A DNA stretch of 26,379 nucleotides. Origin: a virus. The notes below the pieces were generated by a model. The model was not told the DNA's origin and did no database searches. It was given only the letters and a program-made list of their open reading frames with translations. Shown piece after piece: positions 1-7,342 of this stretch. The translations under genes were made by a program, and so were the position numbers. The DNA is taken from positions 1 through 26,379 of IMG/VR virus record IMGVR_UViG_3300049914_000054; one strand, 5' to 3'. The first letter of the stretch is position 1; the number at the start of each line of letters is the position of its first letter.

Positions 1-22
1 GTATTCCTGTTCTGGGAACGAA

Positions 23-622
23 GTGAAACTACACGGTAACTCGTGCATGAATGATGGCGCTCGGTACCTGCAAGCAAAGGGGCTGACGCTAGCTGCAATT
101 GCGAAAATTGCTGGCGTTGGTCGCACGACTGCGTTTCGTTGGCGTGATGGTGTGACGCGTCCGCCTGCAGTCTGCCGCCCGGCGTTGCGCGACGTATTAC
201 AGATACCGATCGATTCTTGGGACACGGACTCGCCATCACCTAAGGGTCCGGGGGGTCGTCCTCCGAATCGACCGCCGCCGCTGGTATTACCATTCCCGCA
301 CGACGATCTGATTGATCCTGCGCTTGACGGCCCAGACGCGGCGCGCGAGTCTGCTAGACTGCTGGTGGTGAGGATGCGCAGACAGCGTGCAGCTGCCGAG
401 GCTCGAGGTGCACAGAGTACCGAGCTCGTGCGGTGGGCTGCCGCGGAGCGACGCGCGGTAATTGATTTTGGTCGATTCAACGGCGAGCTCACACCAGCAG
501 ACGAGGCGCGGCTTACGAAGACACCGCGATTCCAGGCGATCGTTAGTGCGGTGGCTAAAGCACTACTGCCGTATCCTGACGCAGCCCGTGCGGTAGAGGA
601 CGCGTTACGTGCATTTTTGTAG
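23..622 (+). CDS. HTH protein, candidate terminase small subunit
   Basis: The N-terminus holds a helix-turn-helix: 'LTLAAIAKIAGVGRTTAFRW' (about residues 21-40) has the IAxxxGVxRTTxxRW pattern of phage and transposon DNA-binding domains. A proline-rich linker (about 70-92) and a helical, Arg/Ala-rich C-terminal half follow. Small terminase subunits recognise viral DNA and hand it to the large subunit; DNA-binding N-terminus, helical C-terminus, about 200 residues and position two genes before TerL all fit. The family is inferred from context, not from a diagnostic motif. The start is uncertain: GTG at 23 and ATG at 47 are both possible, neither has a good Shine-Dalgarno, and the frame is open to the left edge, so the gene may begin outside the window. 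A transcriptional regulator is the alternative. Confidence 0.55.
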   Translation: MKLHGNSCMNDGARYLQAKGLTLAAIAKIAGVGRTTAFRWRDGVTRPPAVCRPALRDVLQIPIDSWDTDSPSPKGPGGRPPNRPPPLVLPFPHDDLIDPALDGPDAARESARLLVVRMRRQRAAAEARGAQSTELVRWAAAERRAVIDFGRFNGELTPADEARLTKTPRFQAIVSAVAKALLPYPDAARAVEDALRAFL

Positions 623-630
623 GAGGTCCT

Positions 631-927
631 ATGGTAGATATCCGCGGTATCGACAAAGCGTTAGTGCTACAGGCGCTATGGGATGGTGCGAAAGAGTTCG
701 GCAGGGGGAAGGTTAAGCACCCGTCGTGTACTGAGATCGAGGCCCGGGGCGTGACGTCGAAGGCGTCGAACGTGGGTCACGCCTATCGGTATGTGCGGGG
801 TCGATCGATCCAGTGCGATCTGTCGGGGGATACACTTGACCCCACGAGATATGACTCGGAGAACGGCAAGGACGCTGCGCAGCGAGCGATCGATAAGATC
901 AAGGCCAAGACGTTGGGTCGTGTGTGA
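631..927 (+). CDS. small conserved phage protein of the packaging region
   Basis: This 98-residue protein has the pattern I recognise from small phage proteins of unknown function near packaging genes: an N-terminal 'DKALVLQALWDGAKEFGRG' block, then 'YVRGRSIQCDLSGD', then 'YDSENGKDAAQRAI'. Relatives read approximately RDNGxGAAxRAI at the last block. No enzyme motif is visible. The start is well supported: AGGAGG overlaps the stop codon of the upstream gene and lies 4 bases before the ATG. Its own stop overlaps the GTG start of the large terminase gene (GTGA), so the two are probably translationally coupled. The function is unknown; an accessory role in packaging is only inferred from position. 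Confidence 0.8.
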   Translation: MVDIRGIDKALVLQALWDGAKEFGRGKVKHPSCTEIEARGVTSKASNVGHAYRYVRGRSIQCDLSGDTLDPTRYDSENGKDAAQRAIDKIKAKTLGRV

Positions 928-2591
928 CCACAACCAAGGCTCAGGAGGTCGCGATACGGACGACGCCGGAGGCGCGCACATTTGCTCAAGCAATGGCAGA
1001 TGGCATAGCGTGCGAGCAGGCGGCGCGTAGTCGCATCCAATGGCCGTCGGAGTACTACCGTACAAGACCTATCGAGTTCGCGCATGATATCCTAGGCATT
1101 GAGCAGTTGTGGGAGGGGCAATTGCGCATGATCGATTTGTACACTCGATCGTGGCGAATCGCTATTCGCTCTGGGCATAAGGTCTCTAAATCGTATACGA
1201 TTGCAATTATAGCACTGCATTTTTACTGCTGTTATGACGAGGCTCGTGTCGTACTGACTAGCGCTACGTCACGTCAGGTAGACGCCATTCTGTGGCATGA
1301 GATTAGGCGGATGTACCAACGCTCTGGTGTGTGCTCTGCATGTCTTATCTCGGGGTATGCCGGTCCGCGTCCGTGCCCGCACTCGGCGATCATTACGGGG
1401 GATATGCACGAGCTAGCGCGCAGTGGTCTTAAGTCCGACGACTATCGAGAGATCGTTGGGTTCACGGCGCGCGAGGCGGAGGCGGTTGCGGGGATCTCGG
1501 GTAAGAATCTACTATACTGCATAGATGAGGCGAGCGGTGTTGGCGAGGACATCTTTGAAGCGATCGAGGGTAATCGCGCGGGTGGCGCGCGGATTATGCT
1601 GACCTCTAATCCGACACGCACCGAAGGGGAGCATTACGAGGCGTTCGCGTCTAAGGCCGAATTTTACGACACTCTGACGATATCGAGTGAGGATACACCG
1701 AACGCACAGACAGGACAGGATGTAATCCCCGGACTCGCGACGCGAGAGTGGATCGAGGAGAAGAAACGAGAGTGGGGCGTAGACTCGTCGTTGTATAGGG
1801 TACGTGTACTTGGTCAGCACGTCCTCGCCGAAGAGGGGAAGATATTTAGCCTCCACACAATCGCAGAAGCGGAGGTGCGGTGGGCGGATACGTGTGCGGA
1901 GGGTCGATTGTATATAGGTCTTGACCCCGCCGGCCCCGGAGATGAGGGGGATGAGACAGCAGCTGCTGTGCGTAGGGGATCAAAGATACTACTGATTGAG
2001 GCGGTGCGTGGATTAGATGAGGTGAGCATCATCGCGTGGACAGTCGCGTTGATACGCGAGTATGTCCAGTATCGGGAGATACCGATATTGGTAGTCGATC
2101 GTGAGGGACAGGTCGGCGCTAGGGTGTACGGTGCGCTACGTAGCTATTTAGATCAGCACCCTGACGCGTTCGAGCTCGTCGGTGTGCGATCTAGTGAGCG
2201 CCCGGTGGGTCCCGACGGGGATGTGTACGATCGCGTACGGGATGCGCTGTATGGTAATTTCGCGTCGTGGATTCGAGAGGGGGGCGCGATTCCGGAAGAT
2301 GCGAGGCTGGCGAAGGAACTACACGCACCCGAATGGCGATCAGCTATTGAGACACACAACCGCTTGAAGGCCACACCAAAGCGCGAGATCAAGAAATCGC
2401 TCGGTCGCTCCCCCGATCGCGGGGACGCATGTCTCCTGTGCGTTTGGACTGTCGCGGTCTCGGTCCCTCCGCCGGAGTCCCCTCCCCCCGAGCCGGGACG
2501 GGCGCGTGGCGGCGCGCTCGATCCATACAGCGGGGGTCGTGGCCGGGAACGCGCGTTCGACCCGTACGCGGGTCGTGGAGGTCGAGGATGA
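924..2591 (+). CDS. terL: terminase large subunit (packaging ATPase-nuclease)
   Basis: The ATP-driven motor that pumps DNA into the prohead and cuts it. ATPase domain: Walker A-like 'RSGHKVSKS' (82-90), Walker B 'LLYCIDEA' (196-203, D201/E202), coupling motif 'LTSNPTR' (226-232). RNase H-like nuclease domain: 'YIGLDPAGPGDEGDE' (330-344, D334), 'ILVVDREGQ' (388-396, D392) and the late 'SPDRGDA' (496-502). Length (555) is normal. Oddities: the Walker A has SKS where GKS/GKT is usual; a CxxC...CPH cysteine cluster (137-152) sits between Walker A and B; and the C-terminus (about 527-555) is a Gly/Arg-rich tail with two DPY(S/A)G-type units. The GTG start overlaps the upstream stop, and the stop overlaps the next ATG (ATGA). 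Confidence 0.96.
   Translation: MTTTKAQEVAIRTTPEARTFAQAMADGIACEQAARSRIQWPSEYYRTRPIEFAHDILGIEQLWEGQLRMIDLYTRSWRIAIRSGHKVSKSYTIAIIALHFYCCYDEARVVLTSATSRQVDAILWHEIRRMYQRSGVCSACLISGYAGPRPCPHSAIITGDMHELARSGLKSDDYREIVGFTAREAEAVAGISGKNLLYCIDEASGVGEDIFEAIEGNRAGGARIMLTSNPTRTEGEHYEAFASKAEFYDTLTISSEDTPNAQTGQDVIPGLATREWIEEKKREWGVDSSLYRVRVLGQHVLAEEGKIFSLHTIAEAEVRWADTCAEGRLYIGLDPAGPGDEGDETAAAVRRGSKILLIEAVRGLDEVSIIAWTVALIREYVQYREIPILVVDREGQVGARVYGALRSYLDQHPDAFELVGVRSSERPVGPDGDVYDRVRDALYGNFASWIREGGAIPEDARLAKELHAPEWRSAIETHNRLKATPKREIKKSLGRSPDRGDACLLCVWTVAVSVPPPESPPPEPGRARGGALDPYSGGRGRERAFDPYAGRGGRG
1332..1379 (+). other. putative zinc-knuckle insertion in the TerL ATPase domain
   Basis: Residues 137-152 of the large terminase contain C-x2-C-x10-C-x-H (C137, C140, C151, H153 approximately). 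The spacing suits a small metal-binding loop. This is pattern recognition only. Confidence 0.4.
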
Positions 2592-2809
2592 GGGTAATAG
2601 ACGCAGGCGGACGGGTGCGGTACGTATCAATTGGTCGGACGCGACTGTTGGCTCTGTTGTGCGCAGTCCCGGCCGTCACCGTGGCGCAGACGATTCGGTG
2701 CTCGCGATCTGCTGTCGCGTCGTGGTCGGCGGGACTCCGGTGTCCCGAGCACGCGCCGCGGGTACGACTGATGGTGGCGTACGGGATCCCGACCGAGTCT
2801 TGGGACTGA
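2588..2809 (+). CDS. small unknown ORF between terminase and portal
   Basis: A 73-codon frame begins at an ATG overlapping the terminase stop (ATGA at 2588-2591), the same coupling used by most genes here, and it fills the only sizeable space between terL and the portal gene. The predicted protein is Arg-rich with a hydrophobic stretch at about residues 20-33 ('LLALLCAVPAVTVA') and two later cysteines. I do not recognise the family. The hydrophobic stretch could be a weak signal or membrane segment, but the composition also resembles an out-of-frame translation. A competing frame ending at 2874 overlaps the portal start and has no coupled start, so I prefer this one with modest confidence. 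Confidence 0.45.
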   Translation: MRVIDAGGRVRYVSIGRTRLLALLCAVPAVTVAQTIRCSRSAVASWSAGLRCPEHAPRVRLMVAYGIPTESWD

Positions 2810-2810
2810 T

Positions 2811-2826
2811 TGTCACGCTCGTGACA
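2811..2826. promoter_or_regulatory. perfect inverted repeat upstream of the portal start
   Basis: TGTCACG-CT-CGTGACA has 7-bp perfect arms and a 2-base centre. It begins 1 base after the stop of the small upstream ORF and ends 23 bases before the portal GTG, followed by a second short palindrome (GACCGGTC, 2831-2838). There is no T-run, so it is not a typical terminator. It may be an operator-like site or an mRNA hairpin affecting the weak ribosome-binding site of the portal gene. Confidence 0.4.
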
Positions 2827-2849
2827 GCGCGACCGGTCACAATACGGAT

Positions 2850-5396
2850 GTGGGAATCCGCGATCGTGCTGTAGCTGCACTCCAGGCGCTGTTGGGCATC
2901 TCGACGTATGAGCGCCCGCCCACCGCGTCTGGTCCGTCGCTTGATAGTCCAGCAGTAGAGGCGGTACGCGAAGCGCTGGGCGGTCAACTAGCCCCACCCC
3001 CGACGACGCAGACGCGTTGGTATATGGAAGATTTGGAGACTGCGGAGTATGCCGCAGATCGAGGGGATCTTTCGTGGGCTGCACGGATGATGAAATCGGC
3101 GAGGAAAGACGCCGTCTACGTCGGTCAGCTGGCGACGCTCTGTGGCGGCGTGGTCGCGCTCCCTCGAAAGTATCGCGGCGATGCGGAACTCGCTGCTGCG
3201 CTAGACATTGGTCACGAGAGCCCGACTGCCTCGGTGCGATCGCTGTTCGAGGAAATGGTCCCCCCCGCGGAGCTGGCGTTGCTGATTGCGGATGGGGTAG
3301 AGCTTGGAGTTGGGGTTGGCGAACTACTGCCCGTTAAAGGTCGGGATTACCCTGTCTTCGTGCGCCTCCCGCCCGAGTGGCTGATCCAGCGGTGGGCGGA
3401 GAATCGTTGGTATTACAAGTCAAATGCCGCACTGTTACCAATCACTCCAGGTGATGGTAGATGGGTACTACACGTCCCCGGTGGTAGGATACAGCCGTGG
3501 CAGGCGGGGAAGTGGCGCGCGATCGCGAAAGCGTATATTCGTAAAGATCACGCAGGGGAGAGGAAAGACGCGTGGGAAAGTAAGCTAGCGAATCCCGCGC
3601 GCGTGGCCGTATCTCCCGCTGGTGCGTCACAAGACCAGGCGCAGTCGTGGTGGCAGGCGGTGATGGCGTGGGGGATCAATTCGGTGTTCGGCACTCCACC
3701 GGGATACGACGTCAAACTAATCGAATCGAATGGTCGCGGTGCGGATGCATTCGACCGTACACAGGATCGATCCGATCGTGACTATATGATCGCTATCTCC
3801 GGTCAGGTAGGAACGACTGAGGGGGGCGCGGGATTCTCGAATAAGGACCTATTCGAGGCTGTACTCGCATACATCATTAACGAAGTCGCTGCATCTGTTG
3901 CGTATACGGTTAATACACAGATCATCCCCCCGTGGGTACTATCGCATTACGGTATCGAGCGATTGCAGGCGGGTGGCGTGGTGATGCAGTATAATACGCG
4001 TAAGCCGCGCGATAGTCATATCGTCGCAATGGCATCTCAAGCGGCTGCAGCAGCGACGATGGCGTGGCGTACGGAACTACCTTACCACGCGGTGCAAACG
4101 AGTGACGGATCGATTAAAGTACCCCAGCTGGACATTGCACAGATTTGTGCCGATGCGGGTATACCAATCCTCGGCGATCGCGATAGCGACGGAAAGCCAG
4201 AGCCTGACGCGGAACCTGCTCCTGTTCAGGCGACACTGCGCGTAGTGGCGAGTGCGGATCGTCCGCACCGATGCGATACCATCATTGACATCCTATCCGA
4301 TGACGGTGTCGAGAGACCCAGTCCGGGTGCGGCCCCTACAGCGTTTCGGATCTGGCATGCGGGCGAGAATCAGACGGATCACGGTCCAGTCGTCTTCAGT
4401 GAGCGGTCGGCTGCACTACTTATGCTAGCGCAAGGGTTGCGGGGAAATCTGTACTCATTCGACGTCGACCATATGTCGCTGTCGAAACAAGCCCCACCCG
4501 AGTCTCACGCGGCGGTTGGGTGGCACAGACTCGAAGTACGCGATGGGGATCTCTGGGCGGTAGCGGTCGATTGGGATGCGTCAATTCGCGCAGGGATCGA
4601 GCAGCAACCGCCGAAGTGGCGATACTTCTCCCCCGCGTACGATATAGACAAGACGACGAATGAGGCAATTGCGTATATTAATACAGCACTCACCATTAAT
4701 CCGGCGACGTGGCAGGTAACTGCACTAGCGGCGGTGGACGTAGAGGAGACGAGGACTATGAAAAAGTCGGAAATCATTGCGGCTATGGAACATATTGCGA
4801 GCGGCACTGGCGATGGCGCGTCTGCGGCCGCCGCGGTGCTCGCGATGATTAAGGCGGGGGAAGTCCCGAAGGACGATGGGGACAAGCCCGAAGCGGAGGA
4901 CAAGCCCGAAGCGGAGGACAAGCCCGAAGCGGAGGACAAGCCCAAAGAGACGACTGTGGTAGCTGCCGCAGTCGACGTCGTGGCGATTGCTCGCGATCTC
5001 CAGGCAGAGCGCGTCGCCGCGGCCGACGTGGAGACACGGACACGCATTTTGGCGTCGCGCCCGGATCTGACACCCGCGATGGTCAAGGCACTAGCCGTCG
5101 TCCCTGCGAGCGGTCTACAGGCGGTGGTCGATTCCTTTCCGCGGATCGCGACTCCCCCGTCAGGCGTAGTGACGGCGGCGGACGCACTCGCGGCTACGCG
5201 GGTGCAAGCGACGGTTGGATCGAATACAGTGCCGAGCGCGGAGAATCTACAACTACGGGAGCAGATGGGACTTAGTCGTAATCTCAGTCATGTGTTGACG
5301 TTCGATGAGGTTACGCAAAAGCACTCACTACACGCAATTTCGGCGAGTGATGCGAAGACGATTTTGGCGTCGCGTACGACGCAGAGGACGGTGTGA
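2850..5396 (+). CDS. portal - Mu gpI-like protease - scaffold fusion
   Basis: One uninterrupted 848-codon frame covers three head-assembly functions. Residues 1 to about 458 look like a Mu gp29/DUF935-type portal: 'MGIRDRAVAALQALLG' start, 'WAARMMKSARKDAVYVGQL' and a 'FSNKDLFEAVLAYIINEVA' region. About 470-630 matches the Mu I-protein protease family: 'FRIWHAGENQTDHGPVVF', 'FDVDHMSLSK' (H541), 'GWHRLEVRDGDLWAV', 'YFSPAYD' (S594) and 'INTALTINPATW'. About 637-848 is an acidic, Ala-rich helical segment with KPEAED repeats, as in phage scaffolds. In Mu, portal and protease are separate genes with gp30 and gpG between them; no gp30-like minor head gene is seen here. The GTG start has only a weak ribosome-binding site. 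The portal would have to be released by cleavage, or work with the protease attached. Confidence 0.9.
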   Translation: MGIRDRAVAALQALLGISTYERPPTASGPSLDSPAVEAVREALGGQLAPPPTTQTRWYMEDLETAEYAADRGDLSWAARMMKSARKDAVYVGQLATLCGGVVALPRKYRGDAELAAALDIGHESPTASVRSLFEEMVPPAELALLIADGVELGVGVGELLPVKGRDYPVFVRLPPEWLIQRWAENRWYYKSNAALLPITPGDGRWVLHVPGGRIQPWQAGKWRAIAKAYIRKDHAGERKDAWESKLANPARVAVSPAGASQDQAQSWWQAVMAWGINSVFGTPPGYDVKLIESNGRGADAFDRTQDRSDRDYMIAISGQVGTTEGGAGFSNKDLFEAVLAYIINEVAASVAYTVNTQIIPPWVLSHYGIERLQAGGVVMQYNTRKPRDSHIVAMASQAAAAATMAWRTELPYHAVQTSDGSIKVPQLDIAQICADAGIPILGDRDSDGKPEPDAEPAPVQATLRVVASADRPHRCDTIIDILSDDGVERPSPGAAPTAFRIWHAGENQTDHGPVVFSERSAALLMLAQGLRGNLYSFDVDHMSLSKQAPPESHAAVGWHRLEVRDGDLWAVAVDWDASIRAGIEQQPPKWRYFSPAYDIDKTTNEAIAYINTALTINPATWQVTALAAVDVEETRTMKKSEIIAAMEHIASGTGDGASAAAAVLAMIKAGEVPKDDGDKPEAEDKPEAEDKPEAEDKPKETTVVAAAVDVVAIARDLQAERVAAADVETRTRILASRPDLTPAMVKALAVVPASGLQAVVDSFPRIATPPSGVVTAADALAATRVQATVGSNTVPSAENLQLREQMGLSRNLSHVLTFDEVTQKHSLHAISASDAKTILASRTTQRTV
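4758..5396 (+). CDS. nested in-frame scaffold protein (internal start)
   Basis: An in-frame ATG (residue 637 of the fusion) has a strong purine-rich Shine-Dalgarno just upstream (GAGGAGACGAGG at 4743-4754). Translation from here gives a 212-residue acidic, helical protein starting 'MKKSEIIAAMEHIAS', containing the KPEAED repeats and no protease motifs. In Mu (I/Z) and lambda (C/Nu3), the scaffold is made from an in-frame internal start inside the protease gene. The arrangement and the RBS are seen; the scaffold role is inferred from this parallel and from the composition. Confidence 0.65.
   Translation: MKKSEIIAAMEHIASGTGDGASAAAAVLAMIKAGEVPKDDGDKPEAEDKPEAEDKPEAEDKPKETTVVAAAVDVVAIARDLQAERVAAADVETRTRILASRPDLTPAMVKALAVVPASGLQAVVDSFPRIATPPSGVVTAADALAATRVQATVGSNTVPSAENLQLREQMGLSRNLSHVLTFDEVTQKHSLHAISASDAKTILASRTTQRTV
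4881..4943 (+). repeat. 18-bp tandem repeat encoding KPEAED
   Basis: Three identical 18-bp units (GACAAGCCCGAAGCGGAG, 4881-4898, 4899-4916, 4917-4934) followed by a half unit encode DKPEAE repeats in the acidic scaffold segment. Loss or gain of a unit keeps the frame. Confidence 0.95.
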
Positions 5397-5397
5397 T

Positions 5398-6246
5398 ATG
5401 ACTCTCGCAGCGAATACGCATAGCATTTCCGCGTCGTGGAAAACACGACGTATGTGGCTTGCGCCAAACGTTACCCCCTATATCGATGGCGCTTGCGCGA
5501 TCGAGCTCACGGCGGGGGCGAATCAAGGACTGATTGTCCCCATGTCGGAGTCAACGACGCTGTTGTACATTGGTCACTTCAAGGAGCACTTCACCTCGAG
5601 CGCCAGCTCTGTGGAGTGTAACATCGATCTAATTACACCGATCGATCTGCAGTGGTATCTCAATACCGCGTCTCCAAACAATGTCGCATCGACCGATATC
5701 GGTCAGGTGTGCTATTTCGTTGACGCGAATCACGTGTCGATTACGTCTACGTCCCGATCGCTTGCGGGTCGGGTGTGGGCTGTTGATACGACTAAAGGCG
5801 TGCTCGTGCAGAAATTGTCGGGTAGTCAACTGACGGTGCAGACGGGGAATATCGCATCGAATCAAGTAGCGCACGGAACGGCGTATCAGATTCTTCGCAC
5901 GAATGCCGGCGCGACGGCATCTGAATGGGCAGCGGATCCGCTGAGCTATGGCACGATCGACGCGACGAATGATATCACAGTTGTTATCGCAGATGGGTTC
6001 ACACGACGAATCACGGCGTCGGGAGATGGGAAGAATATCACCGTTGGGACGACTGGTGCTCGCGCAGGGATGCAGATGACGATCATGCGCGCAGCCCTCG
6101 GCTCGACTACCGCTTGTAACGTTCTCAATGGCGGCGCCGGGACCGGGACGCTTATGGCGATGACGTCGAACAAGGCTGCGTCGTGCACCATCGCATTCGA
6201 CGGCACCAATTGGGCCCTCGCCTGCGGTACCTACCAAGCCGCGTAA
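5398..6246 (+). CDS. capsid decoration (cement) protein with C-terminal extension
   Basis: The 282-residue protein sits between the protease/scaffold and the major capsid gene, where Mu- and lambda-type phages keep head-stabilising proteins. Residues about 100-145 ('DIGQVCYFVDANHVS', then 'AGRVWAVDTTKGVLVQ') match the common phage decoration pattern DVGKxCYxxDxxTV...AGRVxxVDxxGVxV. The C-terminal part (about 180-282), starting near 'IDATNDITVVIADGFTRRIT', is beta-rich and Gly/Thr-rich and would add a second, probably surface-exposed domain. ATG 5398 is preferred over an upstream in-frame start at 5305 because it follows the fusion stop by one base and yields the family-like N-terminus. Its ribosome-binding site is not strong. 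Confidence 0.75.
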   Translation: MTLAANTHSISASWKTRRMWLAPNVTPYIDGACAIELTAGANQGLIVPMSESTTLLYIGHFKEHFTSSASSVECNIDLITPIDLQWYLNTASPNNVASTDIGQVCYFVDANHVSITSTSRSLAGRVWAVDTTKGVLVQKLSGSQLTVQTGNIASNQVAHGTAYQILRTNAGATASEWAADPLSYGTIDATNDITVVIADGFTRRITASGDGKNITVGTTGARAGMQMTIMRAALGSTTACNVLNGGAGTGTLMAMTSNKAASCTIAFDGTNWALACGTYQAA

Positions 6247-6256
6247 GGAGACTACA

Positions 6257-7342
6257 ATGCTGACGCCTAGTTGGTTTATGGATTTCGAGTCGAATATGCG
6301 GCTGATCGTAGAGAATACGTACGCGACACTCGCATCGACACTCTGGTGGTCAGACGTGGCGCGTGTGCTTCCCAGTAAGTCCAAGCGCGAGGTGATTGCG
6401 TGGTTGATCTCTACTGCTACGCTCGAGGATCAGGGAGACGGCGGGAATCAGGAGTACGATACGATCGAGGCGACGTACACTGAGATCGCTAACCGCAATG
6501 TCGGTAAGGGTCTCGAGATTGCACGTAATCAATTGGAGGACCTCGACGGAAATGGCATCCAAGCCGCGACACAGTGGTCGTCGGATATCGGGAGCGCATT
6601 TGCGTATTGGCCGCAAGAGCGGGTGTCGTATCTGATGAAGCATGGCGAAACCGCCGCGATCGCTACGGGGTATGACGCAAAGGCGTTGTTCGCCGTCGAC
6701 CACCCGGCGAATCCCGTGTTGTCGAATGGTGTGACGTTCGCCAACTTTTTCACCGGCGACGCGTACGGCGGAAGCGCGCCTCCGGCTGGGTGTGATGCGT
6801 ACTATCCTGGTGCGCTACCGATCCACGAATCGGTGACCGCGGATGTGGCGCTTGCGAATATGAGCAAGCTCGTGTCGTATATGGCGCGAGTTAAGCAACC
6901 GAACGGCCAGTATCCACGACGTCTACGGCCCGTAGGGTGGTTCGTACCGCCAGCACTCATGTCTCGGGGTACGCTGCTGACTGACGCAAGATTTATCGCG
7001 ATGTCTGCAGGCGCCGCGGCCGCACAGGGCGGATCGACGGACGTCCAGGGGATGATCGCGAAGCTGAATTTCGGCGCACCTGTCGTGTGTGACGAACTCG
7101 GTGCGTCATTCGACGGTGGATCGGACACGACTTACTACGTGGTATTCGCACCCTTGGGTGGCGCCCGGAGCACGCTAGGTGGTATTGTCTATCTAGAGCG
7201 CGAGGCATTTAGCGTCACGTACCACGGTCCGATGACATCGGCAGAGCTGGCTAGGCAGCGCAAATTCCAATGGCTGGCGGATGGTCGTAATGCGGTAGCT
7301 CCTGGACATCCCTACGAGATCGTCAAAGTCTGCGCGACATGA
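6257..7342 (+). CDS. major capsid protein, Mu gpT-like
   Basis: The 361-residue protein carries features of the Mu gpT-type major head subunit: N-terminal 'FMDFESNMRLIVENTY', a central 'LEIARNQLEDLDGNGI', then 'DAKALFAVDHPANP', which matches the family's LFxxDHPxNP signature, and a C-terminal half with 'GWFVPPALMSRGTLLTDARF'. It forms the icosahedral shell. AAGGAG lies 6 bases before the ATG and overlaps the upstream stop codon, one of the strongest ribosome-binding sites in the window, as expected for an abundant protein. Its stop overlaps the next start (ATGA). I see no obvious N-terminal delta domain; scaffolding is supplied by the upstream gene. Confidence 0.9.
   Translation: MLTPSWFMDFESNMRLIVENTYATLASTLWWSDVARVLPSKSKREVIAWLISTATLEDQGDGGNQEYDTIEATYTEIANRNVGKGLEIARNQLEDLDGNGIQAATQWSSDIGSAFAYWPQERVSYLMKHGETAAIATGYDAKALFAVDHPANPVLSNGVTFANFFTGDAYGGSAPPAGCDAYYPGALPIHESVTADVALANMSKLVSYMARVKQPNGQYPRRLRPVGWFVPPALMSRGTLLTDARFIAMSAGAAAAQGGSTDVQGMIAKLNFGAPVVCDELGASFDGGSDTTYYVVFAPLGGARSTLGGIVYLEREAFSVTYHGPMTSAELARQRKFQWLADGRNAVAPGHPYEIVKVCAT

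Noticed and set aside
2506-2874. Plus-strand ORF in another frame between terminase and portal
   Set aside because: It overlaps both the terminase 3' end and the portal start and lacks a supported start; the ATGA-coupled frame at 2588 is more consistent with the operon.
2389-3084. 231-codon minus-strand ORF across the terminase-portal junction
   Set aside because: It lies opposite clear terminase and portal coding sequence, has Arg/His/Pro-rich shadow-like composition and no coupled neighbours.
4505-5086. 193-codon minus-strand ORF opposite the scaffold
   Set aside because: Ser/Ala-rich low-complexity shadow of the acidic repeat region on the coding strand.
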